A stretch of 40,503 nt of DNA from an uncultured Bacilli bacterium (lineage in GTDB: Bacteria; Bacillota_I; Bacilli_A; RF39; UBA660): positions 1-40,503 of the forward strand of contig CANQFJ010000015.1 of the NCBI GenBank assembly GCA_947598485.1, read 5' to 3'. How positions within the stretch are numbered: position 1 is the first letter of the stretch; every line of letters starts with the position of its first letter. A program made the position numbers and the translations under genes. Below the pieces are notes generated by a model. That model searched no databases. It was given only the letters and a program-made list of their open reading frames with translations, and was not told where the DNA came from. Below, in pieces: positions 28,601 to 36,435 of the stretch.

Positions 28601-30016
28601 AATATAGCCTTCAAGAAATTTGTATTCTACTAGCCCATCTTTATCAGGGGTTAAACCATCTTTACAAATTTGTGGCAAAGTTGAATCAGGATAGCATATG
28701 TCACCCTCACATACTATAGGTGAGCAGGTATTTGAACACATTTTTGTGCAATTTTTCATAGGAATTTCAATATTTCCACTGTTTTCTCTTTGTGTCTTAG
28801 AAGCAACTAAAAATCTTTGATAATTGCCACTTTTTTTGCCACTATGCATTAACTCAGCACCAATTAAAGCAGAAGGATCTCTGTATACGTAGCTTAACAT
28901 AGCTTTAACATCTTCACACTCGTCGCATTCTTCTTCCTCAGAAGCAGATTCAATTATAATAGTTCCTTTTATTTCAATAGCAATATATAAAGTTAAATTT
29001 TTTTTGCCATTTGAATCGGTAGTTACAGCATCACTAAATGTTTCAAAAACATTAGTGCCATAAGTAATAGGCGTTGAATAGTCATCAAAATTATTACTTG
29101 ATTCTGTAGATATTCCAACTATAGTCGAAGTATAATTGCCAAAATTTGAATTATCAAATGAATTAAAAATAAAACTTCCCTCACTGGCGTCAAAATTAGT
29201 TAATTTTAGTGTAACTATCTTTTTTTGAATTACGTTCTTAGTAATTTGGTCAGGTTCATCAGATGGATTTTCTGGTGTAGATTGATTTAGATAAAATGGA
29301 TCACCTGTGCCTTCTTCCGTAGCTCCTAAAACGTCAACAACTGATGTTTCAACATGAGCAAGCATATCATCCGTATACGATTCTTCTGCCTTTAAACCTA
29401 TACGGTATAATATAGCAGCATCATGAATAACTTTTTCAGCATCAGCTTTTGCACTATCAGACAAGTTACTATGTGGAATTATATGATTCGGATCCGCATA
29501 AACGCCATCTTTTGCAAAGGATTCCGCCAATGCACTAAGAGCATTCATTGCAATATCTCTTTTAGATTTATATGCCCTATTAGTATGACCATCCCAAAAG
29601 ATTCTTAAAGCAAACCCTTTAGCATACGAAAATAAGTCGCCAGTAGTTTGAAATTCACTATCATCAGATGGCATGGTTGTAATAATTTTGGCAAGACCAT
29701 ACTCTTCATTAGCTTTACTTGTATCCTCCATGAAAACAGAATTTACAATAAAGTTATCACCATCTCCATGTGCATATCCTGGATCCATACAATAAATATC
29801 ATAGCTTTGGTGGTCTATCGTATATTCTGCAGTATAAATACTACTTGAATATGACCACCTTTCACCATTGTCAATAAAATATAAATTAACACTTGCGTTC
29901 TTTTTTCCCGTACGCTTAAATACTTCGTCTTTTGCAAAGGCATTAGCGTCAATGATTCCTATGCATAAGGTTAATAATGTTAAAGAAAGTAAAAGTATTT
30001 TTTTTAATATTTTCAT
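25664..30016 (-). CDS. Giant (1450 aa) secreted Cys-rich surface protein, uncharacterised
   Basis: Signal peptide MKILKKILLLSLTLLTLCIGIIDANA; many CxxC/CxC motifs; no C-terminal TM or LPXTG; C-term DINGDGVPDIGPSWK. Confidence 0.85.
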   Translation of the reverse strand: MKILKKILLLSLTLLTLCIGIIDANAFAKDEVFKRTGKKNASVNLYFIDNGERWSYSSSIYTAEYTIDHQSYDIYCMDPGYAHGDGDNFIVNSVFMEDTSKANEEYGLAKIITTMPSDDSEFQTTGDLFSYAKGFALRIFWDGHTNRAYKSKRDIAMNALSALAESFAKDGVYADPNHIIPHSNLSDSAKADAEKVIHDAAILYRIGLKAEESYTDDMLAHVETSVVDVLGATEEGTGDPFYLNQSTPENPSDEPDQITKNVIQKKIVTLKLTNFDASEGSFIFNSFDNSNFGNYTSTIVGISTESSNNFDDYSTPITYGTNVFETFSDAVTTDSNGKKNLTLYIAIEIKGTIIIESASEEEECDECEDVKAMLSYVYRDPSALIGAELMHSGKKSGNYQRFLVASKTQRENSGNIEIPMKNCTKMCSNTCSPIVCEGDICYPDSTLPQICKDGLTPDKDGLVEYKFLEGYIEGEGFNIKKCLLGAQADAANNSYKLIDEKNANAVADNPYCSILCREQYSIRVPYKQTVEEGRYFKITLSMKGQQDCYSTRFDDALFNEKVEETENKIIEAINKFNVFNVLANLDFDTDLQASNVLYCNKASCTVNLTASGCTKGSYTSTEDAWKVIQYDVISKNVIQFYKNLNGDIGSTSQSLESLIQKYNNDDRDDYELLLRYGIMGDQTEGSVSCNFKDEGTHYTTSFTSGSLTITRSGTRFNYRLDNSGNDDEISLSYIIRGYSSDGSLLFKTNLNVSAESDSVESGTVQGQGSISYFTVAPASRDNNISCELSDNQEVCKKTEAEDHFNSKIKDYKTYLKAAQKDVIDLVEELKKTIDQYNSCVGDKNYETLSEGYQDSAFWNMVYKYDPEIKYSYDEPDPTNPSRHKWIGDVQNTSCGDGNCDIMFAKNEEVKAEDCAEDSSVKCTSLGSEGKIESLFSGEEQYVNTYCTGEINDDYSCKSGELHTLDDSTYDNYDFFMCKYNESTAQFDCGSESHPVTKVKYIHKAAVGSGDYDTRLVYYTEHGTGEIKIQYLEDPTLNKNYSQVPGVPVSADTPQGTYIYILNIQNVGTFYNSGELGRIYSSKSNSLSTYARNLQGSSASYPITSGVGSDASDTDKEIAINEYACTYAVSQSSCVDKDGNTRTIDECDIGGKHANWEECKKDICPPSDTGESYCVKEAGAYYVCSSTSYDADKCEKAGSRAEALSKSTVNENCCPNCRAVCVGKCIYVLKNNRTNDGKVQFEFRTVTPQNMNPNDRRLGYNWDSNNPSNSLVAEKASNTIAEIEARSGGKDNENVNIADIPDYVLHVVMTPDMVTWIKEYNNEQQSQGAYSNKSLTCYNYDLDDITDEKTCKGKGYIWQEGTSGQGGKCIMSNVFCYSNFIDELEEKFPNQFDAPHRTEAKNNASSNFETYTGLLNHGKDPIITNDYWTIYKYDTLDINGDGVPDIGPSWK

Positions 30017-30747
30017 AGTTTCCTCTTTTTTCTAATTATAATAATAGTTCCTATTACTAAAATAATTATTATTGCCATGCTCGCTATAATCACAAGTTTA
30101 TATTTACCAATAAATTCAAGTAGTTTATCGAAGAAACTCTTTTGTTCGCTTTTTTTCTTTTCTTCTTGCTTTTTTATTTCGTTTTCTACTTTCTCAATAA
30201 ATTCTCCGTAGGTAAAATCTTGGCTAAAAGTCACATATTCCTGACAAAGATAATAATCCGGGATTTCACTGCATATTGCATAATGTGAATATTCATTTAC
30301 TCTCGGAGTTGTAATGTGAAAAGTTCTCACTTTTGTTCCCTCACATGATGTTTTATCTGAAGCATAAGCAGTAATAGTAAAATTATTTATTTGACTTACA
30401 TCATCCCATCTTATTTTAAGAATGCCATCTTCACCAACTTCAGAAAAATAATATTTTTGACTCTTTTTAGTCACGCTATCTTTAACGTCGATATAAAAAT
30501 TTTCACTAAGGTTTAAAACATTTACATTGATAAAAAGATCATAGATAGGATCGCACTCTTCGTCACCATCACAAGAATTTGGTTCTTGTTCGATAATTTC
30601 TTTATCAGACTCATATTTTACATTTATATTTTTAGCTTCCTTATTAAGGGCTGCTTGTTCTGCATAACTACATTTAGCATTAACGGAAGAAACTCCCAAA
30701 AATAAGGTAAGCATTGCTACTGTGCAAGATAATATTTTCTTATTCAT
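30013..30747 (-). CDS. Secreted type-I membrane protein, translationally coupled to the 1450-aa gene
   Basis: Signal peptide, C-terminal TM IIASMAIIIILVIGTIIIIRKKRKL, 4-nt overlap with next gene. Confidence 0.8.
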   Translation of the reverse strand: MNKKILSCTVAMLTLFLGVSSVNAKCSYAEQAALNKEAKNINVKYESDKEIIEQEPNSCDGDEECDPIYDLFINVNVLNLSENFYIDVKDSVTKKSQKYYFSEVGEDGILKIRWDDVSQINNFTITAYASDKTSCEGTKVRTFHITTPRVNEYSHYAICSEIPDYYLCQEYVTFSQDFTYGEFIEKVENEIKKQEEKKKSEQKSFFDKLLEFIGKYKLVIIASMAIIIILVIGTIIIIRKKRKL

Positions 30748-30882
30748 TTTTATACCTTCTCTACTATCTTAAATTTTAACATAATGCAATCTTCTTTTCA
30801 ATGATAAAGCGTAAAAAAGGTTAAACAAATTGCAAGAGTTTTTCCTTTATGTTATTATAAATATAATATAGAGGTTGAGCAC

Positions 30883-31677
30883 ATGAAAAGGTTTTTTATA
30901 TTTCTGATTTTAGCTATCTTCTTTTTATTTATATATGCGTATTTTATCGATACTTCAGGAGTTAAAGTAAAAGAATATAAATATGAAAGCACATCACTAC
31001 CAAAAGGATTTAATGATTTCAAAATAGTTCATTTTTCGGATTTTTTATATGAAAAACCAGATGATTTAAAGCACTTAGAACAAGTTATTAAAAAAATCAA
31101 TGAATATACACCTGATATTGTTGTGTTCACTGGAGATCTTTTAAAAAGCAAAATAAATGATAAAGATAAGAATGATCTAATTAATCTATTAAAGGGTTTA
31201 AAGCCAGAATTATTTAAGTATGCCATTTCGGGTGATAATGATCCAGATGATATAAAGGATATTTATGATGCCGCGGGTTTTAAATACTTAGATAATAATG
31301 CTGAATATATCTTTAATGAAGATGTAGAGCCTATTGTTATTGCCACACAAGATTTATCTCAAGAAGCCATGCAAAATATTAATGAACTTGAATATAAATT
31401 TGCTATAACACTTATTCACAAGCCTGATGACTATGATAATTTGGCTTTATTGGGTGCAGATAATTTAATTTTGGCTGGCCATAGTCTTGGAGGCCAAATA
31501 AGAATTCCTTTCTGGGGTGCTTTAATAAAGAAAAATGGAGCTACCAAGTACTCTGATGATTATTATCAAGCTGATAATAAGACTATGTATGTATCATATG
31601 GAATCGGTACAGAAAAAACCCCTTTTAGATTATTTAATAAACCCTCTATTAATGTTTATCGTTTATATAGCAAATAA
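30883..31677 (+). CDS. Membrane-anchored metallophosphoesterase (YkuE-like)
   Basis: N-terminal TM, KIVHFSDF, VFTGDLL, ISGDNDPDD, LAGHSLGGQIRIPF. Confidence 0.85.
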   Translation: MKRFFIFLILAIFFLFIYAYFIDTSGVKVKEYKYESTSLPKGFNDFKIVHFSDFLYEKPDDLKHLEQVIKKINEYTPDIVVFTGDLLKSKINDKDKNDLINLLKGLKPELFKYAISGDNDPDDIKDIYDAAGFKYLDNNAEYIFNEDVEPIVIATQDLSQEAMQNINELEYKFAITLIHKPDDYDNLALLGADNLILAGHSLGGQIRIPFWGALIKKNGATKYSDDYYQADNKTMYVSYGIGTEKTPFRLFNKPSINVYRLYSK

Positions 31678-31712
31678 AAACATAGTATTATAAAAATTCT
31701 ACTATGTTTATA
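31678..31712. terminator. Bidirectional terminator hairpin between convergent genes
   Basis: AACATAGTA...TACTATGTT, overlaps 3' end of minus-strand CDS. Confidence 0.65.
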
Positions 31713-31975
31713 TTTTTCTTTAATTTTTCAATTAAATCTTCTTTTTCATATTTCATAAAAATATCTTTGAAATTACTATTATCCATTAAGAAAATATCAT
31801 AATATTTTATAAATATTGCTTGATAATTAGTTACTCCTAGTTCTTTTAAATAATTAATATTTTCTGAAACTAATTTTTTTTGACTTTTAATTATTTCTAA
31901 TAATTTTTCGGGAGTATTGTCGATAATTTCATCAATATCATCTTTGCTAAAATTTAACTTTTCTAAAAACTTCAT
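31688..31975 (-). CDS. Uncharacterised helical-repeat (mTERF-like) protein
   Basis: FSKDDIDEIIDNTPEKLLEII...ENINYLKELGVTNYQAIFIKYYDIFLMD periodic pattern. Confidence 0.6.
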   Translation of the reverse strand: MKFLEKLNFSKDDIDEIIDNTPEKLLEIIKSQKKLVSENINYLKELGVTNYQAIFIKYYDIFLMDNSNFKDIFMKYEKEDLIEKLKKNINIVEFL

Positions 31976-33036
31976 GCTGCCCTCCGTTGATTATCAGTAT
32001 CTAAATCAAATATTTTTATATATTCTAACTCTTCTTCAATAGCCCCTCTTAATTGAGCATCTTCTTCTTCAGAAATATTCTTTCCATAAGTAATTGCATA
32101 ATATAATATATCGCTATCTGAAGGTACTTCAGCAACAATAAGTTTAACTAAATTATCAGAAATACTTTCTGAAACTTCCGTTATATTATAAACAGTTGTT
32201 AAAATACGACGAATAGAACTTGCTAAATTTTCGAATCTTTCAAAAGTTTCATCAGTTAAAGCTGTTAATTGAGGACTGCCTAATATTTCATCATATGGTC
32301 CATTTGCGGTACTAGCCTTTTTCTTGTTATTACCATCTTTTTTACCATTGAATGAAGCTGTAAGATTGTCTAAATCTAAAACTCCTGTATATTCCATGGA
32401 CTCATCTTTATTAATTGCAACTTCATCAGTTGCTTGTTTAGCATCACTGTCACTTTTAGGTGATGAGCCTTTCTTTTTATCTTTACCTTTATTTCCTTCA
32501 GAGTTTTTGCCAGTCTTTTCAGCTTGGTTTTTTGGCTTCTCTTCTTTAGCATCTTTTATAGCGGTATTTTTTGGCTCAGCAGCATTAACTTCTTTGGCTT
32601 TTTCTGAAGTAAAATCTATTACCCCAAACTCAGCTTCAAAAGCTCTTTTACTATATGCAAATTTGGCATATTTTCCCTCAGGGGATTTATATTCTTTGCC
32701 AGCTTTTCTTAAATATAATATTCTATTAACATTGTCTTTAGGAATCATTCTTGTTGGATCATCAACGTACATTTTTAGTTCGCCGATTTTTTCCATTTCT
32801 TCAACAGCATTTTTGATATATGAAAAACCCATAGCTAGAACTTTTAAATGAGTAGGTCTTAAGCTAATGCCTTTTTCTTTTAAATATTTTACCGTTTGGA
32901 TTATTTCTTCTTCAGAAACTAAATCTTCTCCTGTAGTAGGATCTTTAGCTACCAAAGTAGCCAAAAACTTAGGAAGAGTAGTCATCATCTCTTCCGTATA
33001 ATCCAAAGCTTTAATTTTTCGTGCTATGTTTTCCAT
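31972..33036 (-). CDS. Uncharacterised protein, helical N-terminus, charged low-complexity linker, helical C-terminus
   Basis: Coupled (ATGA-type overlap) to downstream 95-aa gene; linker KEEKPKNQAEKTGKNSEGNKGKDKKKGSSPKSDSD. Confidence 0.7.
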   Translation of the reverse strand: MENIARKIKALDYTEEMMTTLPKFLATLVAKDPTTGEDLVSEEEIIQTVKYLKEKGISLRPTHLKVLAMGFSYIKNAVEEMEKIGELKMYVDDPTRMIPKDNVNRILYLRKAGKEYKSPEGKYAKFAYSKRAFEAEFGVIDFTSEKAKEVNAAEPKNTAIKDAKEEKPKNQAEKTGKNSEGNKGKDKKKGSSPKSDSDAKQATDEVAINKDESMEYTGVLDLDNLTASFNGKKDGNNKKKASTANGPYDEILGSPQLTALTDETFERFENLASSIRRILTTVYNITEVSESISDNLVKLIVAEVPSDSDILYYAITYGKNISEEEDAQLRGAIEEELEYIKIFDLDTDNQRRAA

Positions 33037-33048
33037 ATAACAACCTTT

Positions 33049-34245
33049 CTAATATGCCATTAAAGGAACGTTTTTAGGATCTAATCCACTATCTTTCAAC
33101 ATTTTTATTGTAGTATTTAATTCTTCTAATGAATATTTTACTAATACATTAGGATTTAAATAAATATCTTGAGGTTGTTTTCCTACCTCTATTAAGGTAT
33201 CTATCTTGGCTTTTAATGATTCATCATATAAAAGTTCAATATTATCGATAAATACATCTTTATTAATTCCTTTTGCTTCCATAACTTTAACGTTGTCCCT
33301 AAATAATTTGGCATTAAAATGTTCTTTTAATTTATTAAAATCATTATTCGAAAAATCTAAATAATCAAAGCCAATTTCGGTTAAAATATTTACTAAATCT
33401 TCTTTAGCATTATTTTTGTCATCAGCAGTTTCACCTTCTGGTTTAGTCTCGCCTTTTTCAGGAGCTTCACTAGTAGCATTAGCTTCATTTTTAGATTCTT
33501 TGCTAGCATCAATTATGATATCTTCAATAAGTGGTTTATCTTCTTTTTCATCAGTAAGTAAAGTTTCAGGTTCTTCGTCAGAATCTAACTCACTGCCACT
33601 TATAGGTCGACCATTAAATGCTTTGTCATACAAAAATAGTCCATCTTCGGGAAACATCATTAGTTTAGCAGCTTCTCTTTGTTCTTCATCAGTAAACTTA
33701 AATTCAGAAAGGAGTGAAGTTATTTCATCTCTAGTTATATTAATGTTGGAACTTAAAGCTAATTCAAAGTATTTATTAAGTTTTTCTTGATTAGCTAAAG
33801 CTTCATCACGACGAATACCTAATTCTTCAATTTTAGCTATAGCTTCATTCATTTCATCTTCAACTTTGACTAATTCTTCACCAGCTTTTTTCTTTTCGGC
33901 AGCGACTTTTTCTAAAGTAAGAGGTAATGTATTTTCAACTTTTCTTTTAATTGCTTCAGGATCAAATTCAATATGTAAGTGATCAATAACTGTTGAAAAT
34001 TCACTTTTCTTAATAGTAGCTAAAGCATTTTTTAATTTTTCGCCTTCGTCCGCTAAAACAGTTTCCTCAGCAGTTAATTCTCCTATTTTTTCTTGTAATT
34101 CTGCTTTAAGAGCACTAGTCTTATCACGTGTATGTTCTGCGCTTTCCCTCTCTCTATCCATGGAAACAAGTACCACGCTATCCTCACCACGTAAGTTATA
34201 TAGCTTATCTAATAATCTAGTCGTATCTGAACTTAACATTTTCAT
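33049..34245 (-). CDS. Uncharacterised coiled-coil protein with C-terminal mTERF-like repeats
   Basis: N-terminal coiled coil; C-term DVFIDNIELLYDESLKAKIDTLIEVGKQPQDIYLNPNVLVKYSLEELNTTIKMLKDSGLDP. Confidence 0.7.
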   Translation of the reverse strand: MKMLSSDTTRLLDKLYNLRGEDSVVLVSMDRERESAEHTRDKTSALKAELQEKIGELTAEETVLADEGEKLKNALATIKKSEFSTVIDHLHIEFDPEAIKRKVENTLPLTLEKVAAEKKKAGEELVKVEDEMNEAIAKIEELGIRRDEALANQEKLNKYFELALSSNINITRDEITSLLSEFKFTDEEQREAAKLMMFPEDGLFLYDKAFNGRPISGSELDSDEEPETLLTDEKEDKPLIEDIIIDASKESKNEANATSEAPEKGETKPEGETADDKNNAKEDLVNILTEIGFDYLDFSNNDFNKLKEHFNAKLFRDNVKVMEAKGINKDVFIDNIELLYDESLKAKIDTLIEVGKQPQDIYLNPNVLVKYSLEELNTTIKMLKDSGLDPKNVPLMAY

Positions 34246-34401
34246 ATAACTACTCCCTCTATTCTATGTCATTATAACACATTTAAAATTGGATTGTAAA
34301 TATTATTTTACAAAATAAAAGGCTTCGAATAAAAAGCTAGGTTATAACCCTTAGCAAAATAAATCTATCAGAATATATTACTTTTAGAAGAGGTGAATTT
34401 T

Positions 34402-35019
34402 TTGAAAAAGAAATATAGTGTTCTTATGATATTGGGACTTGCTATTATTGCTATTATAGCTCTTGGTTTTAGGCTAATTAATAATAAAAATAAGGATGAT
34501 GATAAAAATAAGATTACTTTAGGAGAAGTAACTCACTCGGTATTTTATGCTCCCCTTTATGTTGCTATTGAGGAAGGATATTTTGCTGATGAAAATATCG
34601 ATTTAGAGCTTGTACTTACGAGTGGTGCTGATAAAGTTAGTGCTGCGGTATTATCTGGTGATGTTCAAATTGGTTTTGCCGGAGCTGAAAGTGCCATCTA
34701 CGTCTATGACAAAGGTGAAAAGGATTACTTACAAATATTTTCAGGTTTAACTAAAAGAGATGGTCAATTCATTTTAGGAAGAAAAAATATTAAAGATTTT
34801 ACTTTAGAGGACTTAAAAGGCAAAGAGATTCTTGTGGGAAGAGCATCAGGAATGCCAGCATTAAACTTTTTAAATGCTTTAAAAAAAGCCAATATAAATC
34901 CAAATGATATTAACATAAATTACTCTGTTGATTTTGCAGCACTATCTGGAAGCTTCATTGGTGGCGAAGGAGACTTCGTTAACCTATTTGAAGATAGTGC
35001 AATGATAATCACTGTCTAA
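34402..35019 (+). pseudogene. Truncated ABC-transporter substrate-binding protein (NMT1/SsuA/ThiY-like)
   Basis: ITLGEVTHSVFYAPLYVAIEEGYFADENIDLEL; family homology stops at GGEGDFVNLFED then SAMIITV*; TTG start with AGAGGTG RBS likely. Confidence 0.75.
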
Positions 35020-35095
35020 CTCCATATATAAATTTACAAATTTCATATATACTACTGCCAAACGTTCATTACTGGCTATAATTTCATTTATTTCA

Positions 35096-35286
35096 TCAAA
35101 CAATATCTTTTTCTAAAATATTAGTTATGTATTCTAATGAATCAAATAAACTATCAAAAGGTATATCACTAGAATATGGAGCGGTAATTTGATAATTTTT
35201 CCATAATTTAATAAGTGATTCATTAGATTATTATTTCCTTTTGCTTTTTTTGAAATAATTGTTTTTAATTTAGCTTTGTTCACCAT
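35096..35286 (-). pseudogene. Internally deleted AbiEii-family toxin remnant
   Basis: ATG overlapping abiEi stop gives MVNKAKLKTIISKKAKGNNN; another frame gives NESLIKLWKNYQITAPYSSDIPFDSLFDSLEYITNILEKDIV* like an AbiEii C-terminus. Confidence 0.7.
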
Positions 35287-35873
35287 AATAAAATCTCCAT
35301 ATATTCACTTACTTTCTTTTCAATTTTCATAATCTTGGCATATCTTGTAAGCTTACTCAAATTTTTGCTTTTACTTCTAGCATAATCTTTAAGTGCTTTT
35401 GCAAATATTTCACCATCAATTTTGTTTTTATTTTTGATAATATCACAAATAGTTCTTTCAACATCATAGGCTTTAATTTTCATACCAAAAGGAGATGTAA
35501 TTTCTACTACTCCTAAATCTAAAATTTTTCTATTTACAAAATTAATAATTACACTCTTATCTTTTTGTAAAACTCCATTATAATCATTAGGCAAGGTAAT
35601 GTTATATAAAAGAGGTGTGCGATCTGATAAATTATGCAGATATAAAGCAGTAGCCATTGAAAATCTAGCATTTTTACTTTTAGAAGCAATTTTATAATAT
35701 TCATCTTCTATATAATTTGGAAGTCCATAATAACCTTTTGAGATTCTTACCAAAATTCCCTTCTTTACCATATTTGTTAAAAATTTTTTATCAATGCCAT
35801 TATTTACAGCTTCCTTTGTTGTGATATAACCATTATTTTTTTCAACAATTTTTAAAATTTTATCATAATTCAT
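35280..35873 (-). CDS. AbiEi-family type IV antitoxin
   Basis: ITTKEAVNNGIDKKFLTNMVKKGILVRISKGYYGLP wHTH and FGMKIKAYDVERTICDII. Confidence 0.9.
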   Translation of the reverse strand: MNYDKILKIVEKNNGYITTKEAVNNGIDKKFLTNMVKKGILVRISKGYYGLPNYIEDEYYKIASKSKNARFSMATALYLHNLSDRTPLLYNITLPNDYNGVLQKDKSVIINFVNRKILDLGVVEITSPFGMKIKAYDVERTICDIIKNKNKIDGEIFAKALKDYARSKSKNLSKLTRYAKIMKIEKKVSEYMEILLW

Positions 35874-35883
35874 AATTTTATAT

Positions 35884-35933
35884 CATTCACTTTCCAACTG
35901 AAATTTTATCATTTTTCAGTTCAAAAGTGAATG
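35884..35933. promoter_or_regulatory. Inverted repeat overlapping predicted abiEi promoter (operator candidate)
   Basis: CATTCACTTTCCAACTGAAA / TTTCAGTTCAAAAGTGAATG (18/20 complementary); minus strand TTCACT-17-TAAAAT lies inside. Confidence 0.65.
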
Positions 35934-36002
35934 CCTTTTTTATTTTTTTATAATAACTTTAATTATTAGGATTGGAAAAAATATTTATGAAGTTCCCCTG
36001 TT

Positions 36003-36034
36003 TTATCGTTTTGTCAGTGCCGCCAAAACGATAA
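36003..36034. repeat. Perfect 11-bp-stem inverted repeat
   Basis: TTATCGTTTTG tcagtgccgc CAAAACGATAA. Confidence 0.75.
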
Positions 36035-36072
36035 TTTATACTTTTATTACCTTAAAATAATTAAATAACAAA

Positions 36073-36099
36073 AAAAGAGGAATTAATCCTCCTATGACT
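36073..36099 (-). terminator. Terminator after DinJ-like gene
   Basis: minus strand AGGAGGATTAATTCCTCTTTTTTTG. Confidence 0.75.
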
Positions 36100-36373
36100 T
36101 TAAGCCCTTTAACATTTCGTACATATTATTATAACTTTTAGCTTTTACCTTTCCACTTAATATATTTTCTCCCTCTTGAATAGCCTCTAATAATTCTCTA
36201 CTTGGTTTAGGATTAACTACTTCGAAAGGTACACCATCTTTGTTAATTAATTGTTTAATTGCCATATTTATATATGTACTCATATCTAAGCCTAATTTAC
36301 TTAAAATAGCAGTTGCTAGCTCTTTGTCATTTCTGTCAATTTGAACACTTATTGTAGTTGTTAGACTTTCCAT
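36092..36373 (-). CDS. RelB/DinJ-family antitoxin, no adjacent toxin
   Basis: ISVQIDRNDKELATAILSKLGLDMSTYINMAIKQLINKDGVPFEV. Confidence 0.88.
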   Translation of the reverse strand: MESLTTTISVQIDRNDKELATAILSKLGLDMSTYINMAIKQLINKDGVPFEVVNPKPSRELLEAIQEGENILSGKVKAKSYNNMYEMLKGLKS

Positions 36374-36435
36374 ATAACACCTCTTTCACACTAAAATGAT
36401 AACACTTTTTATACTATACATATTCTAAATTTTAA

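Noticed and set aside
25664-30016. Sortase-anchored adhesin
   Set aside because: C-terminus is DINGDGVPDIGPSWK with no LPXTG, TM or positively charged tail.
32324-32851. 175-aa plus-strand ORF
   Set aside because: Antisense to the Lys/Glu-rich linker of the 354-aa CDS; composition-driven shadow ORF with no RBS or family signal.
33416-33790. 124-aa plus-strand ORF
   Set aside because: Antisense shadow of the acidic low-complexity part of the 398-aa CDS.
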